This document shows positions 21,091 through 32,044 of a stretch of 64,000 bases of DNA, one piece after another. Below the pieces are notes generated by a model that saw nothing but the letters and a program-made list of their open reading frames with translations, was not told the origin of the DNA and did no database searches. The stretch comes from Rhynchopus sp. YZ270_cl-10 (Eukaryota > Euglenozoa > Diplonemea > Diplonemida > Diplonemidae), in the NCBI GenBank assembly GCA_964035575.1, contig OZ037912.1, positions 496,001 through 560,000 on the forward strand, in the 5' to 3' direction. Position numbers and translations under genes: made by a program. Every line of letters starts with the position of its first letter. Within the stretch, counting starts at the first letter, position 1.

Positions 21091-21590
21091 TAGATGCTAT
21101 TATTTTTTTGTAACGATGTTCAAAAAAAAAAATTCAAAAGGTGCAGTGGTTTTTTTTTTATTATAGTTTACCCATAGATTTCCTCCCTCCCCATATTTGT
21201 TATAAAAATAGAACAGGATTTTTTTCGCCCTCTTCTACACCTCTCCCCTCTTCCTCCCAACTCAGAACCAATCAAACCTTCATTGGGGTAATGCCAATTC
21301 TCCCCCGACGACGCTCTACAAACCACTCTAACCAGACTACACAAAAAAGGCAAACCTACCCCTCGAAAATCTTTTATCTCCCTTTCTGTTATCTTCCCCC
21401 CCGAACCTTACCCTCTCCTTTTCTCGAAGGTGTGACTTAACCCAGAGACTTTTAGGTTAATAACACATAGCACCTTTCATTTTTTTCTCTCACCCTACAA
21501 AGCGTCGCTTTAAAGAGAAATAGTTTGCTTTGGTACTCTAATCCCCTTTTCTCCCACAAGGTAATTGAGCAAACAAACAAAACCTTGTTT

Positions 21591-21600
21591 TTTTTACAGT
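21591..21600 (+). promoter_or_regulatory. Splice acceptor that decides the FYVE start
   Basis: An 11-base T run followed by ACAG ends at 21599, directly before the coding frame. A GTAATTGAG donor-like sequence at 21561 would give a 39-base intron, which seems too short; a farther donor or trans-splicing is also possible. Confidence 0.5.
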
Positions 21601-22582
21601 GGCGGAAGTGTCCCCCATTGAGGGCGTAGAGTGGGTAGATGACAAATCCGTTGCAGGATGCATGCAGTGTCGAGCGAAATTCTCCTTTTTGACGAGAAGA
21701 CATCATTGTAGGTTATGTGGTGAGGTGGTTTGTGGTGGGTGTATATGTTCTACGAGGGTGACGTCAGAGTGGCAGCAAAGCGGGGCGATTAAAATATGTA
21801 AAGGATGCCGTGGGGCGGCATGGATGAAGGACAGCGATGCGACGCAGTGTGTGCGGTGCCAACAGGACTTTTCGCTTACGGTGCGGAAACACCACTGTCG
21901 GAGATGTGGACGAATCTTCTGCTTCGAATGCTCGTCATACCACCAATACCAAGACCGCAATGGAAACACCAAACAACACCGAATTTGCCATCAATGTTCA
22001 GAGCTTTCCGACACCTACTCAGACACCCTTTCAAAAACCAGCAGCAAACCCAGCGGGTTTTTCTCCCGATTCTTCGAATCCTTGGCAACAAAAACAGACG
22101 AAGAGGACGATCTAACCATCTCCCAGGCGAGCACCCCACGCGTCATTGAGCTCAACCCAATGCTTGACGATGATGATCGAGCTTCAGTTACAGTATCTGC
22201 TCCGATCTCCGCATCTCCGCCTACCCCTTTGTCACCTCTATCACCTATCTCCACACGAAGAGAAGCGCAAAGAGAGGTGAAGGAGGTGGCAGAAGAACCG
22301 CAAAACAGTTCTGCAGACATTCCAGAGATAGTATCAATCCTTGCGGGAACGGTTGCGGCAGTGGTTCTTATAGAGCGAAGAAAAGAAGGCCCCCTCGAAG
22401 AAGAAATTATGGGGAAGGGGGAGGAGGAGGAGGAAGAAGGGGAAAGGGGGGAGGAGGAAGATAAGGAGTCCTTCTTCGGCGACTCGCTGGATGATCTCTG
22501 CGATGAGTTGGTGGTTGGGGCGCGGTCTGTGCAGGTTGATGGGAGCGACTTTCTCACAGTGGGTACCTTCAGTGCATCGTGA
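21599..22582 (+). CDS. Double-FYVE zinc-finger protein (about 327 aa)
   Basis: Two FYVE domains lie in tandem at the N-terminus. Domain 1 (residues 11-70) has WVDD, RRHHCR and eight zinc cysteines (21, 24, 37, 40, 45, 48, 67, 70). Domain 2 (74-133) has WMKD, RKHHCR and cysteines 84, 87, 100, 103, 108, 111, 130, 133. The WxxD and R(R/K)HHCR motifs are those that bind phosphatidylinositol 3-phosphate, so an endosomal membrane role is likely. The C-terminal 190 residues are acidic, Ser-rich and probably disordered. The start is unsettled: no ATG opens the frame before domain 1. The frame begins exactly at a TTTTTTTTACAG|TG acceptor; if the upstream exon or leader ends in A, the junction itself would form ATG. 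Otherwise GTG or a distant exon is needed. Confidence 0.85.
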   Translation: MAEVSPIEGVEWVDDKSVAGCMQCRAKFSFLTRRHHCRLCGEVVCGGCICSTRVTSEWQQSGAIKICKGCRGAAWMKDSDATQCVRCQQDFSLTVRKHHCRRCGRIFCFECSSYHQYQDRNGNTKQHRICHQCSELSDTYSDTLSKTSSKPSGFFSRFFESLATKTDEEDDLTISQASTPRVIELNPMLDDDDRASVTVSAPISASPPTPLSPLSPISTRREAQREVKEVAEEPQNSSADIPEIVSILAGTVAAVVLIERRKEGPLEEEIMGKGEEEEEEGERGEEEDKESFFGDSLDDLCDELVVGARSVQVDGSDFLTVGTFSAS

Positions 22583-22844
22583 GAGAGTTTGGGGTGGGGA
22601 GAAGGTGTTTTTTTTTTTTCCTTACACGTAGTGTTATTAGAAACTCGAGTAATAAAGCCAACGTTTAATCGCCTGATACCGACTATTTTCTCCTCCCCTT
22701 TAAAAATCACTTGCGCCAAAATTCAGATCTCATACACTGTTTTTGGCTGCGTTCAACGAAAATAATCTTCCCCCCTTTTTCTAGTCGAGTAATCAAGATC
22801 AGTTGGCGACTGTAAGAGTCGAGTTTTGGAAACGTACAGTGGGT

Positions 22845-22950
22845 CCAAACCACACGAAATTGATGTAGGACTGCATGGTTGGGTGTCCACCCCCCGGTAC
22901 AGCCGGTCATACCAAGGTACACTGTTCACGAGAGGGCTTTTGTATTTCGG
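22845..22950 (+). repeat. R5 repeat (ACTGCATGGTTGGGTGTCC type)
   Basis: The core reads GATGTAGGACTGCATGGTT, a C-rich part, ACCAAGGTACACTGTTC and GGCTTTTGTATTTC. Relatives are at 12163-12245, 24918-25010, 28385-28430, 48078-48144 (continuing after an inserted fold-back element at 49343-49405) and 63740-63765. Confidence 0.65.
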
Positions 22951-22978
22951 GTCAGCCTTTTTTGTTGTTGTTGTTGTT

Positions 22979-23019
22979 AAGGTGACTAAGCACGAGAGGC
23001 TTAGGAGCATCTTATAAAT
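22979..23019 (+). ncRNA. R3 hairpin, full form
   Basis: AAGGTGA pairs with CATCTT through the outer stem, CTAAGC with GCTTAG through the inner stem, loop ACGAGAG, then ATAAATA. A diverged second hairpin follows at 23089-23120. Transcription not shown. Confidence 0.45.
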
Positions 23020-23288
23020 ATTTCTCTTTCATTGCATATCTCCATCATGAGGCAGATCCCTCAATAACCTCAATTTAAAATGATTCTCAAGGTGACTAAG
23101 TACTAGCTTCAGGTCATCTTGTCAAAACAATTTTTCTTCTTCTTTTTTAATGTGTGCACAATCAATCAAGTGGGTTCGATAACCAAAAAAATGCGGAGGA
23201 TCTGGTGCCTGGATCCACGGAGAGGGTTTGCAACCTTGTGAACTACCCATTTAATGCAATGTGCTTGGGAGACGGTGAATTCGGCTTA

Positions 23289-23390
23289 CCGTAATCGTAA
23301 AAAAAAATTATTGACTGTAATAATGTTCGACCTCCGGATTTTTCTGGAAGTTCGATCTTTTTTTACGGTCGAATATTTTTACGATTACGG
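23289..23390. mobile_element. Short CCGTA-type MITE
   Basis: The ends CCGTAATCGTAAAAA and TTTTTACGATTACGG are inverted. An inner pair, TCGACC and GGTCGA, sits in the arms. TA precedes the left end (23287-23288), but TT follows the right end, so the second half of the TA duplication has mutated or the boundary is off by one. Confidence 0.6.
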
Positions 23391-23662
23391 TTCTCTCGTT
23401 AGGTTGGTTTTTGTTTTTGTTTTTGTTTTTGTTTTGTTCTTTTCTTCTGATTCAATGGGTGATCTCATAGCAGCAGTGAACGCTGTTGCTAACGTACCCA
23501 TTCTTAGAGGAACAGGGGGGGAGGAATATAGAGGAAACGGGCGATGTGTTTGTAAATGCAATCTGCAGCGATCATTGGACAGTGTGATGTGTTTTGTTTT
23601 TTTTGTGCAGTAAGGGGGAGGGGAATATCAATTTTTTGGGGGTGTTTTGTTTTTTCTTCTTG

Positions 23663-23990
23663 GTCCTGGGCTGGACCTTAAATTGCATCCGGGGGGGCTA
23701 CGTTCCTCCTGAAACTCTATGAAGGTGTTGACCGCTCGAATCAATCTTTTGTCCTCATGGTGCTAAACGTCCTGCCCTACCTAAATGCTAGTTAAACCCT
23801 GGCAGGGTAGGATTAAAGTGTTGAGACATAGCGCTTCCCCCATGCTATGAAGGGTGCTCGCACCCGGAGAATTAAACAGTGACAACGGTCAGGCCAGGAT
23901 TTCGGTTCTGCTATAACCTTTAGGTTACGGTGTGCTGCCTGTAAGGACGTCCATGTGAATCCCTAAGAGAAAAGGTGACGCGCCCAACTG
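23663..23990 (+). repeat. R7 multi-hairpin repeat, plus copy
   Basis: After the shared head (TCCTGGGCTGGACC, TTAAATTGCATCCGGGGG, CTCCTGAAACTCTATGAAGG) come consecutive hairpins: CCTGCCCTACC with GGCAGGGTAGG, CATAGC with GCTATG, GGGTGCTCGCACCC, and AACCTTTAGGTT. The tail ends CTGTAAGGACGTCCA. A head-only copy lies at 46236-46315. Confidence 0.65.
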
Positions 23991-24105
23991 TCGGTACAGC
24001 GTGGGACGCCAAGAGAGAGAGAGAGATTGTGACACCCCTTGCTCTCTTGTCTCGACTATCGTTCACTAAGAGTTGGGTTGAAGCGAACGGGAGTATTCGT
24101 AAAGC

Positions 24106-24310
24106 TCACAACTCTTCAGCGGAAGGTGGGCCGCCGGCTGACTGTACCGCCCTCGTTCACTTACGGTACGCATTAAGATTCTTTTTTTTTTTTACATCTT
24201 CTGTTATCGGCTAGATTTTTTCCCCCCCGCAGGGTACTTTGTGCTTTCATCAGGGCTGGCATCGTACAGTGGGTCAGCCGGAGGTGCATCAATGCCTTCA
24301 ATTTTTCTCG
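24106..24310 (+). repeat. R6 repeat, orphan copy
   Basis: Contains GGGCCGCCGGCTGACTG, a hairpin TACCG...CGGTA, a T run, TTTGTGCTTTCATC, GGCATCGTACAGTGGGTCAG and CCGGAGGTGC. CCGGCTGAC at the left pairs with GTCAGCCGG at the right, closing the whole module. Other copies sit 40-300 bases upstream of genes (see 40085, 44484, 46650, 17185), but this one and 35595-35710 have no gene after them. Confidence 0.65.
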
Positions 24311-27300
24311 TTTTTTTTTAAAGATGTGTGTACCTAGCGAGGTACATTTTCATCTGTCAAGACTTTTTTTTTGTTCAGTTTTGTTGCGTCTTTGTCTGTT
24401 TTGACATTTTTTTTTTATATTTGAAATTTTAATTTTGTTGTTGTTGTTTTTTGGATGATTCGTTCGTTGTGACCACAAGACACAAAGGTGCAAGGTGCAA
24501 CCGCCGAATCAAAAAAAATCAGTGGAGATTGCACAACTGTGGCAACACAACCGAGGCAACTACACTACTCCAACTATTTATCAAAAAAAATTATTTTCGT
24601 CGCTGTAAGATGTGTTGTGCTCATTAGTGGTGCTCATCCATTCCAAGTCTTGCAGTCTTGTATTGCGCCAACCAGATTAAGTTACTGTTGCCTTCCTAGA
24701 AAAAAGGCCCCCATTTCTTAAAAGTCTTTCCCGAAAAAATGGTATACAGGGGTTTGAACGGTTAGATCGGGGGAAAAAAATAATATCTTATGATGGATTG
24801 CCTTGTCCTGTTCATGCTTGAAGTGTATTCTGTCAAGGTGGCTAATAACAGAAGAAGGCTCGGGAACCATCGTACCAATTTTTCCATAGAGCGGGCCATT
24901 TCATTTTGCATTTTATCTTCAACCACGAAATGGATGTAGGACTGCATGGTTGAGGGGGGTGTGTGCAGGTACCAAGGTACACTGTTCGAGGGCTGTTGTA
25001 TTTCAAGTCAAAAATTTCATCTTTCCGTACCGTGATGTGCTTTCTTGTTGAAAAAGAGAAAGTATCTGAATCTTTCACGTTCTCTTCTTCACCATATACT
25101 GTCAATTTATTGATTGCATATGATGAAAATACGTTCTCTTCTCTCTCTTTTTTTTGAGTTGTTCCGGTTACGCTTGTAATCGAGTCAGGCCGAGTTTTGC
25201 GTCTTTCATAGACATTGATTTAGTCAGTGACGTGCGTCCGCTAGTATCCGGCGAGGTGTTTGCACTTTTTTTCTCCCAACTTTTCTTTAAAGTGACTAAA
25301 CAACTCAAGGTGGTTCATCTTACAAACTATTCGTCTTTTTTTTTTACCCCTTTACTTCCTCTGGTACTCTCCGAAATGTCCCAAAAAACTATATCAGGTG
25401 CTTTTGTAAAGGACCTTGGCATCTGTTTTAAAAATACGTCCACGAAAATACGTTGTTGACTGTGGCGGCATTTGCAAAAGAAAAAGAATAGTGGAGCTCA
25501 TCCTCGGGTGTCTACAACCAAGTTTTCAGAAAAAGAAGAATGAAAAAAATACAGTGGATATTGCACAACTGTGGCAACACAACCGAGGCAACTACACTAC
25601 TCCAACAATTTTTCAAAAAAAAAACAACATTTCTTTCGATCACTCTCCACTATGTGTGTCCCGTGCGTCCATCCAGGGAAGAAAGAAATAAAATTTGTAG
25701 TGGAGTTCATCCTCGGGGGGGTGTCTGCACTGATACAACTAAGTTTTTTCAAATAAACGGTGAAGACCAGCAGTCCATCTCTTTGCTACCCTGTCGTATT
25801 TTGTGCTATTTTTGTGGGGGGACTGGGTGTGGCCATGCGCCACACAAAATAAAGCTACAAAACGTTACGTGCGTGCGCAACACATTTTTAGTTAAATCTG
25901 TGTATGAGTCGAGTTGTGGGTCCGTGTATTCTGTGGTGTCTCCTTTACGAATGTGTGTTCATGACATAGGCAGGTGTACTCTTATCCAATGTGTGTGACT
26001 ATGCTTGAAGACGTGCGTTGTCTGTCACCTACACAGAACGCTTTCCTGTGCGCATGACAATGCAGGTCTCTGGGTTATATCACAGCGGATCAATGCCTGC
26101 GTCCAGTGTACAGCGATGCGTTTGCACTCTCAACTTCTCTAAAGAGGTGCGTGCACGTGATGCATGTTCGTCTCCCCCCGGTTAAGTGAAATCTTGGTTT
26201 TGTACAAAAGTACAAAACCAAGATTTTAAGCATCTTCTGCAAAGGTATGGTGCGCCACGTACCTGCACTGAAAAACTGCTCTTTTTTACGTTGTGATGTC
26301 CCTTTTTTTGAACGGAACGGGCTTCTCACCCTCTCTCTCTCTCTCTTGCCCCATGTTTCAACATTTGCTTAGATGTGGTTCGGTAATTCCAACGGTACGT
26401 TATCAACCCCCCTCCCCTTCTGGCCCCCTTTCGTTCGTGCAAGAACACAAATCATTGGTCGACCCCAAAAAAATGAGGTACCCCTCCTCGATGCGTCGGA
26501 GAGTAGATTTTATGTTTGATACTTTGTTCTTTTCAAAGGTGGCGTACCTTGGGAAAAGGCTGGTGGAAAAAGAACACATAGTATGTAATATGCTCATATT
26601 TGTGTGTCTGTGTGTTTGAAAGCAAATACGCGCAGTTCCTGAGAGTGAACCACAGCCCATTTTGTAATGTGTGTATGATTTTTTTTGTGTTTTTTTTATA
26701 TCAGGTATTTTTAGGTGGAATATGGACTGCTTTACGTACCGTGCGAGTTTTTTTCTTCTTCTTTGGGTGCTTGGGTGACTACTTGGGAGGGGATTTCAAA
26801 AAAAAAAAGGGGGGGGACAACAATATCAGAGTGTACCATTGGTAAACAATGGTATTTTCAATGATGATATAGGTGAGTGACACCCCCCCCCCCCCCTTTT
26901 TTTTGCCAGTTGTGTGTGCACGTTTAGGAAAGGCAATCTTCCTCAGCCCGTCCACTCCATTTTTTTCTTGGAGCTTTGCCAGGACCGTACAAATGCTTTA
27001 TTCCCTAGGGGATAGTCAAAAAAAGTTCAAAAAAAAAAAATACTATTTGACACGACTCTATCTTTGTCGATGCTACAAACCACAAAAAAAAAAAAGGGAT
27101 CCATTTTTTTGTCTTCCTTCTTCTCCTTCTCCCCCCTTCCTCCCATTTCCTCTGAGAGTTGATCAGGTAAGCTGGGCTGTCTGGAATTGTAGAGTTCACC
27201 TATTGTCACCGCCGTCATCAGCATCTCCTGATTGTAATGATCACGGGTACTCCCGACGAGGTGTATCACGAAGTACGCAAGAAGTACGCAATATGTACGC

Positions 27301-28947
27301 AAAGGACCAGTTTCAGGAGTACCAAGATGATCATGCGCATGTTTTTTTTTTTTTGTACTCCAAGGAAGCTCCAAGGTTCTGTTTCTTCACGTTTCGTAAG
27401 ATCCACCCATATCTGCCATCCGAGGAGCTTCCACAGTACTCTGAAGCGAAAAGGGAAATACCCCCAAGCAGGGCAGAGGGGCAGCCCTTTGCGAACCAAT
27501 CTTCATGTCCTTTTGGGGATCAATGGGTCCTTCGAAGAAGAGGTGGATGACATTAAAAGGATTTGTTTCACACATCCCCACAAACACAAAGCAAACAACA
27601 AAGTGTACAAAAAAAATATAAACAAAACCATCTACAAAAACACACCCCATTATGCTCTGCAATGATGACTATAAAACACACCCCCCTTTTTTGGTCTGGA
27701 TAGGTAGTTTGCTTCCCTGTTCCCCTCCCCCCCTTTTTTTTTTTGTTGGTTTGAACGCCCAGTATCAGACACGGGTTTGCGGAATAAGCTACAGCTCCCT
27801 TTCAATAGGAAATGCATATTATCGTTTAGGGGGCAATATGAGTTTTTCAGAAGGAATGAAGGGGGTATAGGTGCGAAAAAAAAAATCAATATAGAGACCG
27901 GAGGGGGTCCCTCTTCTCTCTGTTAATCTTTTTTTTTTTTCTCCCCTTTCCCCTCTTTTTTCTCTTCTGGTGGCCATTTTGTCCTTTGACCGTGGTGTGT
28001 TGATTCTGTTGGGAGGCTTGTTCTGGTGTTCGCCGATTTTTTTTTTTTTTTTTTTCAAAAAAAAAAATATGGGAAGTATGCTCCTGTCCTGCCAAAGATT
28101 TGGGTGAAAACAAAAATTGAAAAAAAAAAGGTTGCCAACAAATAATTTGGTAGCGGGAAGGGTGGTGGGGGAGGTTTTTCGTGCGACGTCTAATCCAGGT
28201 GGCGGCCTTTTTTTTGAAGTTTTGTTTCTTTTGAAATGAGGTGGAAAAAAAAAGCTGTCATCTGACGTATGCTGCCCTCTTCCCCTTCTCGCTACCAGGC
28301 TTCTCTTTTTTTTCTTCTTTCTGAGCAAGCAAACATTTCCCCCCTTCCAAGATTTTTATCACTTTTCTGCACACAGCTCAGATCAGATGTAAATCACGGA
28401 ATGGGAGATGGGACCACATGGTTGGGGGGGAGGGAGGAGGGGGGGCTTCAACAAATGAAATACCACTACTCTTATCGTCGCTTTACTTATCCAATGATGG
28501 GGGAGACGGCATCCTGCCAATTTATTGGTCTGGCCCCCTCTGGGTCTTTAGGTTTTCCGATTCCAGCGACAAAACTAGCATTAGCTAGTTTCCCCACACA
28601 ACCCTATGTTACACAATAAAATCGTAATATCATACAAAGCAACGCACCCTTCGTCTACAAAACACCACTAATCAAAAATAAACACTGAGCACAACGCACC
28701 TTTTTCTGTATTCAGTGGAGATCTGCACAACTGTGGGAACACAACCGAGGCAACTACACTACTCCAACAATTTTTTTCAAAAAACAACATTTTCAAAGCC
28801 TCTCTACCACACATAAACACTATCACACTGCTGGGCTGTTGTATTTCAAAACTTCCCTCCTCCCCTCCTCCTCCTCCTCCTCCCCCTCTCCCCCCCCTTT
28901 ACAGAAAAATTGTGAAGACTACATAAAGTTTTCAAAAAAAACCTACA

Positions 28948-29787
28948 ATGGAGTACGACGGCGAGGAGAGTGAAGGGGAGACCTTTCCGGAGACTACTGC
29001 TGTCCCTACCACCACCACCACTACTGCCCCCGACCCTACCCCCACCTCATCTTCTTCACCTCCTGCTGATGCTACCCCACCTACGACTGCATCTCCTACC
29101 CCGGTTTCGAAGGGGGTTGAAATTGAAGGAGAAGGCAGTGAGAGTGATGGAGAAGGAGGGCCGTCGGAGGTTGCGGTTCCGCCCGTTGCAGCTAGCCCTT
29201 CTCCTCCGGCACGCCCGGAGTCGCCCCCGAAAGAGGCAACACCAGAAAAGGAAACACCAGAGAGTCCAGTAGAAGTGGCAACACCGGTAGAGAGTGCGGA
29301 CACCCCGATTCCGCAGACAGTTGAAATTGCGGTAACAAAGCAGGTTGTGGAGGAGGAGACGTGGAGTACTGTGGGGAGTGACGCGCAGGGTGCATCGCTG
29401 TTGGAAAGTGTGGGTGGGTGGTTGGATAAGAAAAAGGCCTCGACAAGCTCTTTGTTGAAGGAGAGAGCGAGGCAGAAATATACCGAGAATGTGGTGTTGG
29501 TGAACGACACCTTTGCAGATGGGTCCAATCTTCCCACGCATCTCCGCAAGCTTAGACAGGCGAATATCAACCTCCACACCTCCAACAAAGAGCTGAACCA
29601 AAACCTCACCTCGCACAGTCTTCGTGTAGCAGAAGGCCTCCACGGCAAATCGAAAAATTTGACGGGGCACACAGAGGCAACGGTATTGACCATGCATCGG
29701 TCTACAAGGAACCTTGCTGCAATGTCTCTCGCATTTAACGAAATGTTACAGGTGTTTCCCTATGTCCACAAAATACCTGAGAAATGA
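28948..29787 (+). CDS. Pro/Thr-rich N-terminus plus C-terminal coiled-coil protein, 279 aa
   Basis: The ATG at 28948 follows a strong pyrimidine-AG acceptor (a CTCC-rich run ending CCCTTTACAG at about 28903). Residues 1-130 are acidic and rich in Pro, Thr, Ser and Glu, surely disordered. Residues 150-275 are helical: an amphipathic piece (LLESVGGWLDKKK), then HLRKLRQANINLHTSNKEL and a region reading RVAEGLHGKSKNLTGHTEATVLTMHRSTRNL. The C-terminal pattern vaguely resembles small subunits of lysosome-biogenesis complexes (KxDL/BLOC-1 type), but I cannot confirm it. No membrane segment or signal. An R2 repeat lies 170 bases upstream and an R3-like hairpin 132 bases downstream of the stop. Confidence 0.75.
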   Translation: MEYDGEESEGETFPETTAVPTTTTTTAPDPTPTSSSSPPADATPPTTASPTPVSKGVEIEGEGSESDGEGGPSEVAVPPVAASPSPPARPESPPKEATPEKETPESPVEVATPVESADTPIPQTVEIAVTKQVVEEETWSTVGSDAQGASLLESVGGWLDKKKASTSSLLKERARQKYTENVVLVNDTFADGSNLPTHLRKLRQANINLHTSNKELNQNLTSHSLRVAEGLHGKSKNLTGHTEATVLTMHRSTRNLAAMSLAFNEMLQVFPYVHKIPEK

Positions 29788-29918
29788 GATTTTTTTGGTA
29801 TTTTATGGAAGGTGTAGGTGTAGGTGTTATGAAAAAAAGGTGTGGGAAAGTCCTTCGTTCCTTAGAGTGGAGTATTGCACAGTGGGGTTGAGGGGAAGGT
29901 TATGTGTTTGATATTTTT

Positions 29919-29961
29919 AAGAGGTGGCCAAAGCGAGAGAGCGCTTAGGTTCATCTTATAA
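29919..29961 (+). ncRNA. R3-like hairpin downstream of 28948-29787
   Basis: AAGC and GCTT form the inner stem around a GAGAGA loop, and the right side ends TTCATCTTATAA as in the family. Position fits a 3' UTR structure, but no transcript evidence is available. The interval 29962-30411 shows an R8 tail and nothing coding. Confidence 0.4.
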
Positions 29962-30411
29962 TTTCTTTTGTGGGATTTGAAGGGGGTTTTTCTGGGTTGT
30001 ACAAAAAAAAAGCGTCTGTATTTTTAAAAACAAAGACATGTGAGAATACATTGGAGAGTGAAGATCCACCACTACTCCATATTTTGCATTTCCCGCCCTT
30101 GTTGGCAAAATAAATTTCCGTGTGTGTTATGTCGTGCTGTGTGTACAACAAGGACAAAATAAAAAATAGCAGAATAAGCTTCTACAAAACAAATAAAGCA
30201 GATGAAGATGTACAGAGGAAAAAGTAAATCCATTAGCCTCCGGGCGACTTTGTGTACAGAACTGGTCTTCGGACAGGTGATTGTCGATACTACAAAAGCC
30301 CTCATTTTATTTTTTTCTTCACTAAAGATTCTGTAAAGAAAAACCGTGGCTGCTATCTAGTGATAGTAGTCTATACTTATACAAAAAAATTTTTTTTTCT
30401 TCACTCTCTTA

Positions 30412-30665
30412 CTGGGGGGGGTCGAATAGTAGACCCCCCCTTTGAATAGTAGACCCCCCCCTAAATTTTAGACTCCAATTTTTTTTACCCTATTTTAGGT
30501 GCTCGAAAGTGGATTCTGACCCCCATGTCCAGGTCACAAAAATGCCCGATGAGTCCAATAAAGCAACAGATTTCATGTTTTGAGTAGTTGTGGTAAAATG
30601 TGGAAAAAAAATTATACAGGGGGGGTCTACTATTCAGGGGGGGTCTACTATTCGGCCCCCCCCAG
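30412..30665. mobile_element. MITE with CTGGGGGGG termini and TA flanks
   Basis: The left end CTGGGGGGGGTCGAATAGTAG and the right complement enclose two GAATAGTAGACCCCCCC subunits on each side in opposite orientation. TA lies at 30410-30411 and 30666-30667. The centre is AT-rich. Non-coding. Confidence 0.75.
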
Positions 30666-31231
30666 TAAGATTGTCGTGCGAGAGGACACATTCATTCGTA
30701 CAAAGGGAAAAAAAATTCTGTTAAATATCTTCTTTCGTGTTTTCTCAACCCTTTTGTGTTAGTACAAACTGTTTCAAAGCAAATTCTATTTATTTTTTGG
30801 TATAATGGAGTTCATGCTCCTGGGTGTACCAAATTTTTCAAAATTCCCCAATGGGGCCCGATAGTGTTCCGTGTGTCTTATAATGAGTGTTTAACGCTTC
30901 TGTGCCGTTGTGGTGATGGTGCCTAGAGAGGGTAATTCTTGCGTAGAATATGGCCCTGAACGCCGTGTGGTGATGTGGTGATGTGTTGAGGGAGGTGAGG
31001 AGGGGGGGGCTCCTTGTGTCAATAGAGGTGATGTTGCTTTCTGTTGATAAGAGGTGGGTATGTGTCTCATGCGAGATAGATCCATCTTTCGAATCTCTTT
31101 TTTTTTTTTTGTCGAATTTTCCACTTTTTTTACATACATCTGGCGTTCTATCAAATGATATAGGATTGATTCATGTGGTGTTTTATTGATATTTTTTTGG
31201 GAATTTGTTGTTGTTTCTTTTAAACAAATAC

Positions 31232-31320
31232 TGGTGTGGCTGACGACCCCAAAATAGCAGAAAGTAGCAGAAAGTAGCAGAAAATAGCCCAGAAATAGCA
31301 CCCCCCTTCAGCCACACCAA
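31232..31320. mobile_element. Mini-MITE with TGGTGTGG termini, 5-bp duplication AATAC
   Basis: The ends TGGTGTGGCTGA and TCAGCCACACCA are flanked by AATAC (31227-31231, 31321-31325). Inside is a short tandem run of AGTAGCAGAA. The region 30666-32044 otherwise shows only pyrimidine-rich DNA and an R1/R2-like piece at 31798-31880. Confidence 0.8.
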
Positions 31321-32044
31321 ATACCTTTGTTTTATTGTAGGCATATTCTAGGCTGCTATCTACATGAGAGTCAATATCATTTTGTTATAACGGATCCCTA
31401 TGTATGGTTTTTGTTTTCATTATTTTTGGTGGATCGTTGATATATTTTTTGCATTATTTTTGCGTTCAGCGAAGAATAAGAAGAAAAAAGAAACCACAGA
31501 ACTCATTGCCGGAAAAAGAAATATCTAAAATTTTTTAAAAATGTGAGAAAATTTTGCGGCAAACCCAGATCTTCTTTCCCCCCCCCGAACACCACACCCC
31601 ATTATTCCCTACCCTTTTCCCCCCCACCCTCCCCCAGCTTCGCACTCCACTTACCAAGAAACGCAAAAAAAACCACAAATTTCCGCAAAACGGGTTTTGT
31701 CGGGAAAAAAAATTCATTCGTTACCTGACGAGTGGAGGCGGGGGTAGGACGTAGTAGCGGTATCCACGAAACGAGAGATAGGCGAGGAAAGGCTACGTGG
31801 AGTTCACACGAGAAAAAAAATTGCGGGTTTGAAAAAAGGCGAGGTGTCTACACGTCATCAATTTTTCAAAAAAAAAAAAAAACTGATTTTTTCAACACCC
31901 ACACCACAGAAAGGGGAGAGGGGAAAGGGGAACCCATACACACGAAACCCTCCCCTCCCATCTCCCTATCCTCCCCCCTTCCCCATTTTCCCTTTTTTCT
32001 TACCTCTACTACACACTATATCAGCTCTCCCTTTCCACCATCAA

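Larger units (their letters stand above)
22583..28947. other. 6.4 kb gene-free repeat field
   Basis: No convincing gene. In order: R5 (22845-22950), R3 hairpins (22979-23019, 23089-23120), a CCGTA MITE (23289-23390), R7 (23663-23990), R6 (24106-24310), an R3-variant hairpin (24322-24362), R2 (24521-24589), R5 (24918-25010), R4 (25222-25270) with R3 (25289-25327), R1-like and R2 (25493-25760), R4 plus an R3-variant (26088-26170), a 13-base inverted pair around GTACAAAACCAAGATTT (26192-26228), pyrimidine-rich DNA, an R5-like piece (28385-28430) and R2 (28715-28778). Longer frames at 26873-27665 are broken by homopolymers and lack coding bias. Confidence 0.5.

Noticed and set aside
26873-27665. 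Open frames of 142-225 residues
   Set aside because: Interrupted by long homopolymers, no consistent frame or domain, and composition like the surrounding repeats.
31829-32044. Upstream Met at 31829 for LETM1
   Set aside because: The extra 72 residues are translated from A-rich and C/T-rich leader sequence; the Met at 32045 starts a plausible mitochondrial targeting peptide.
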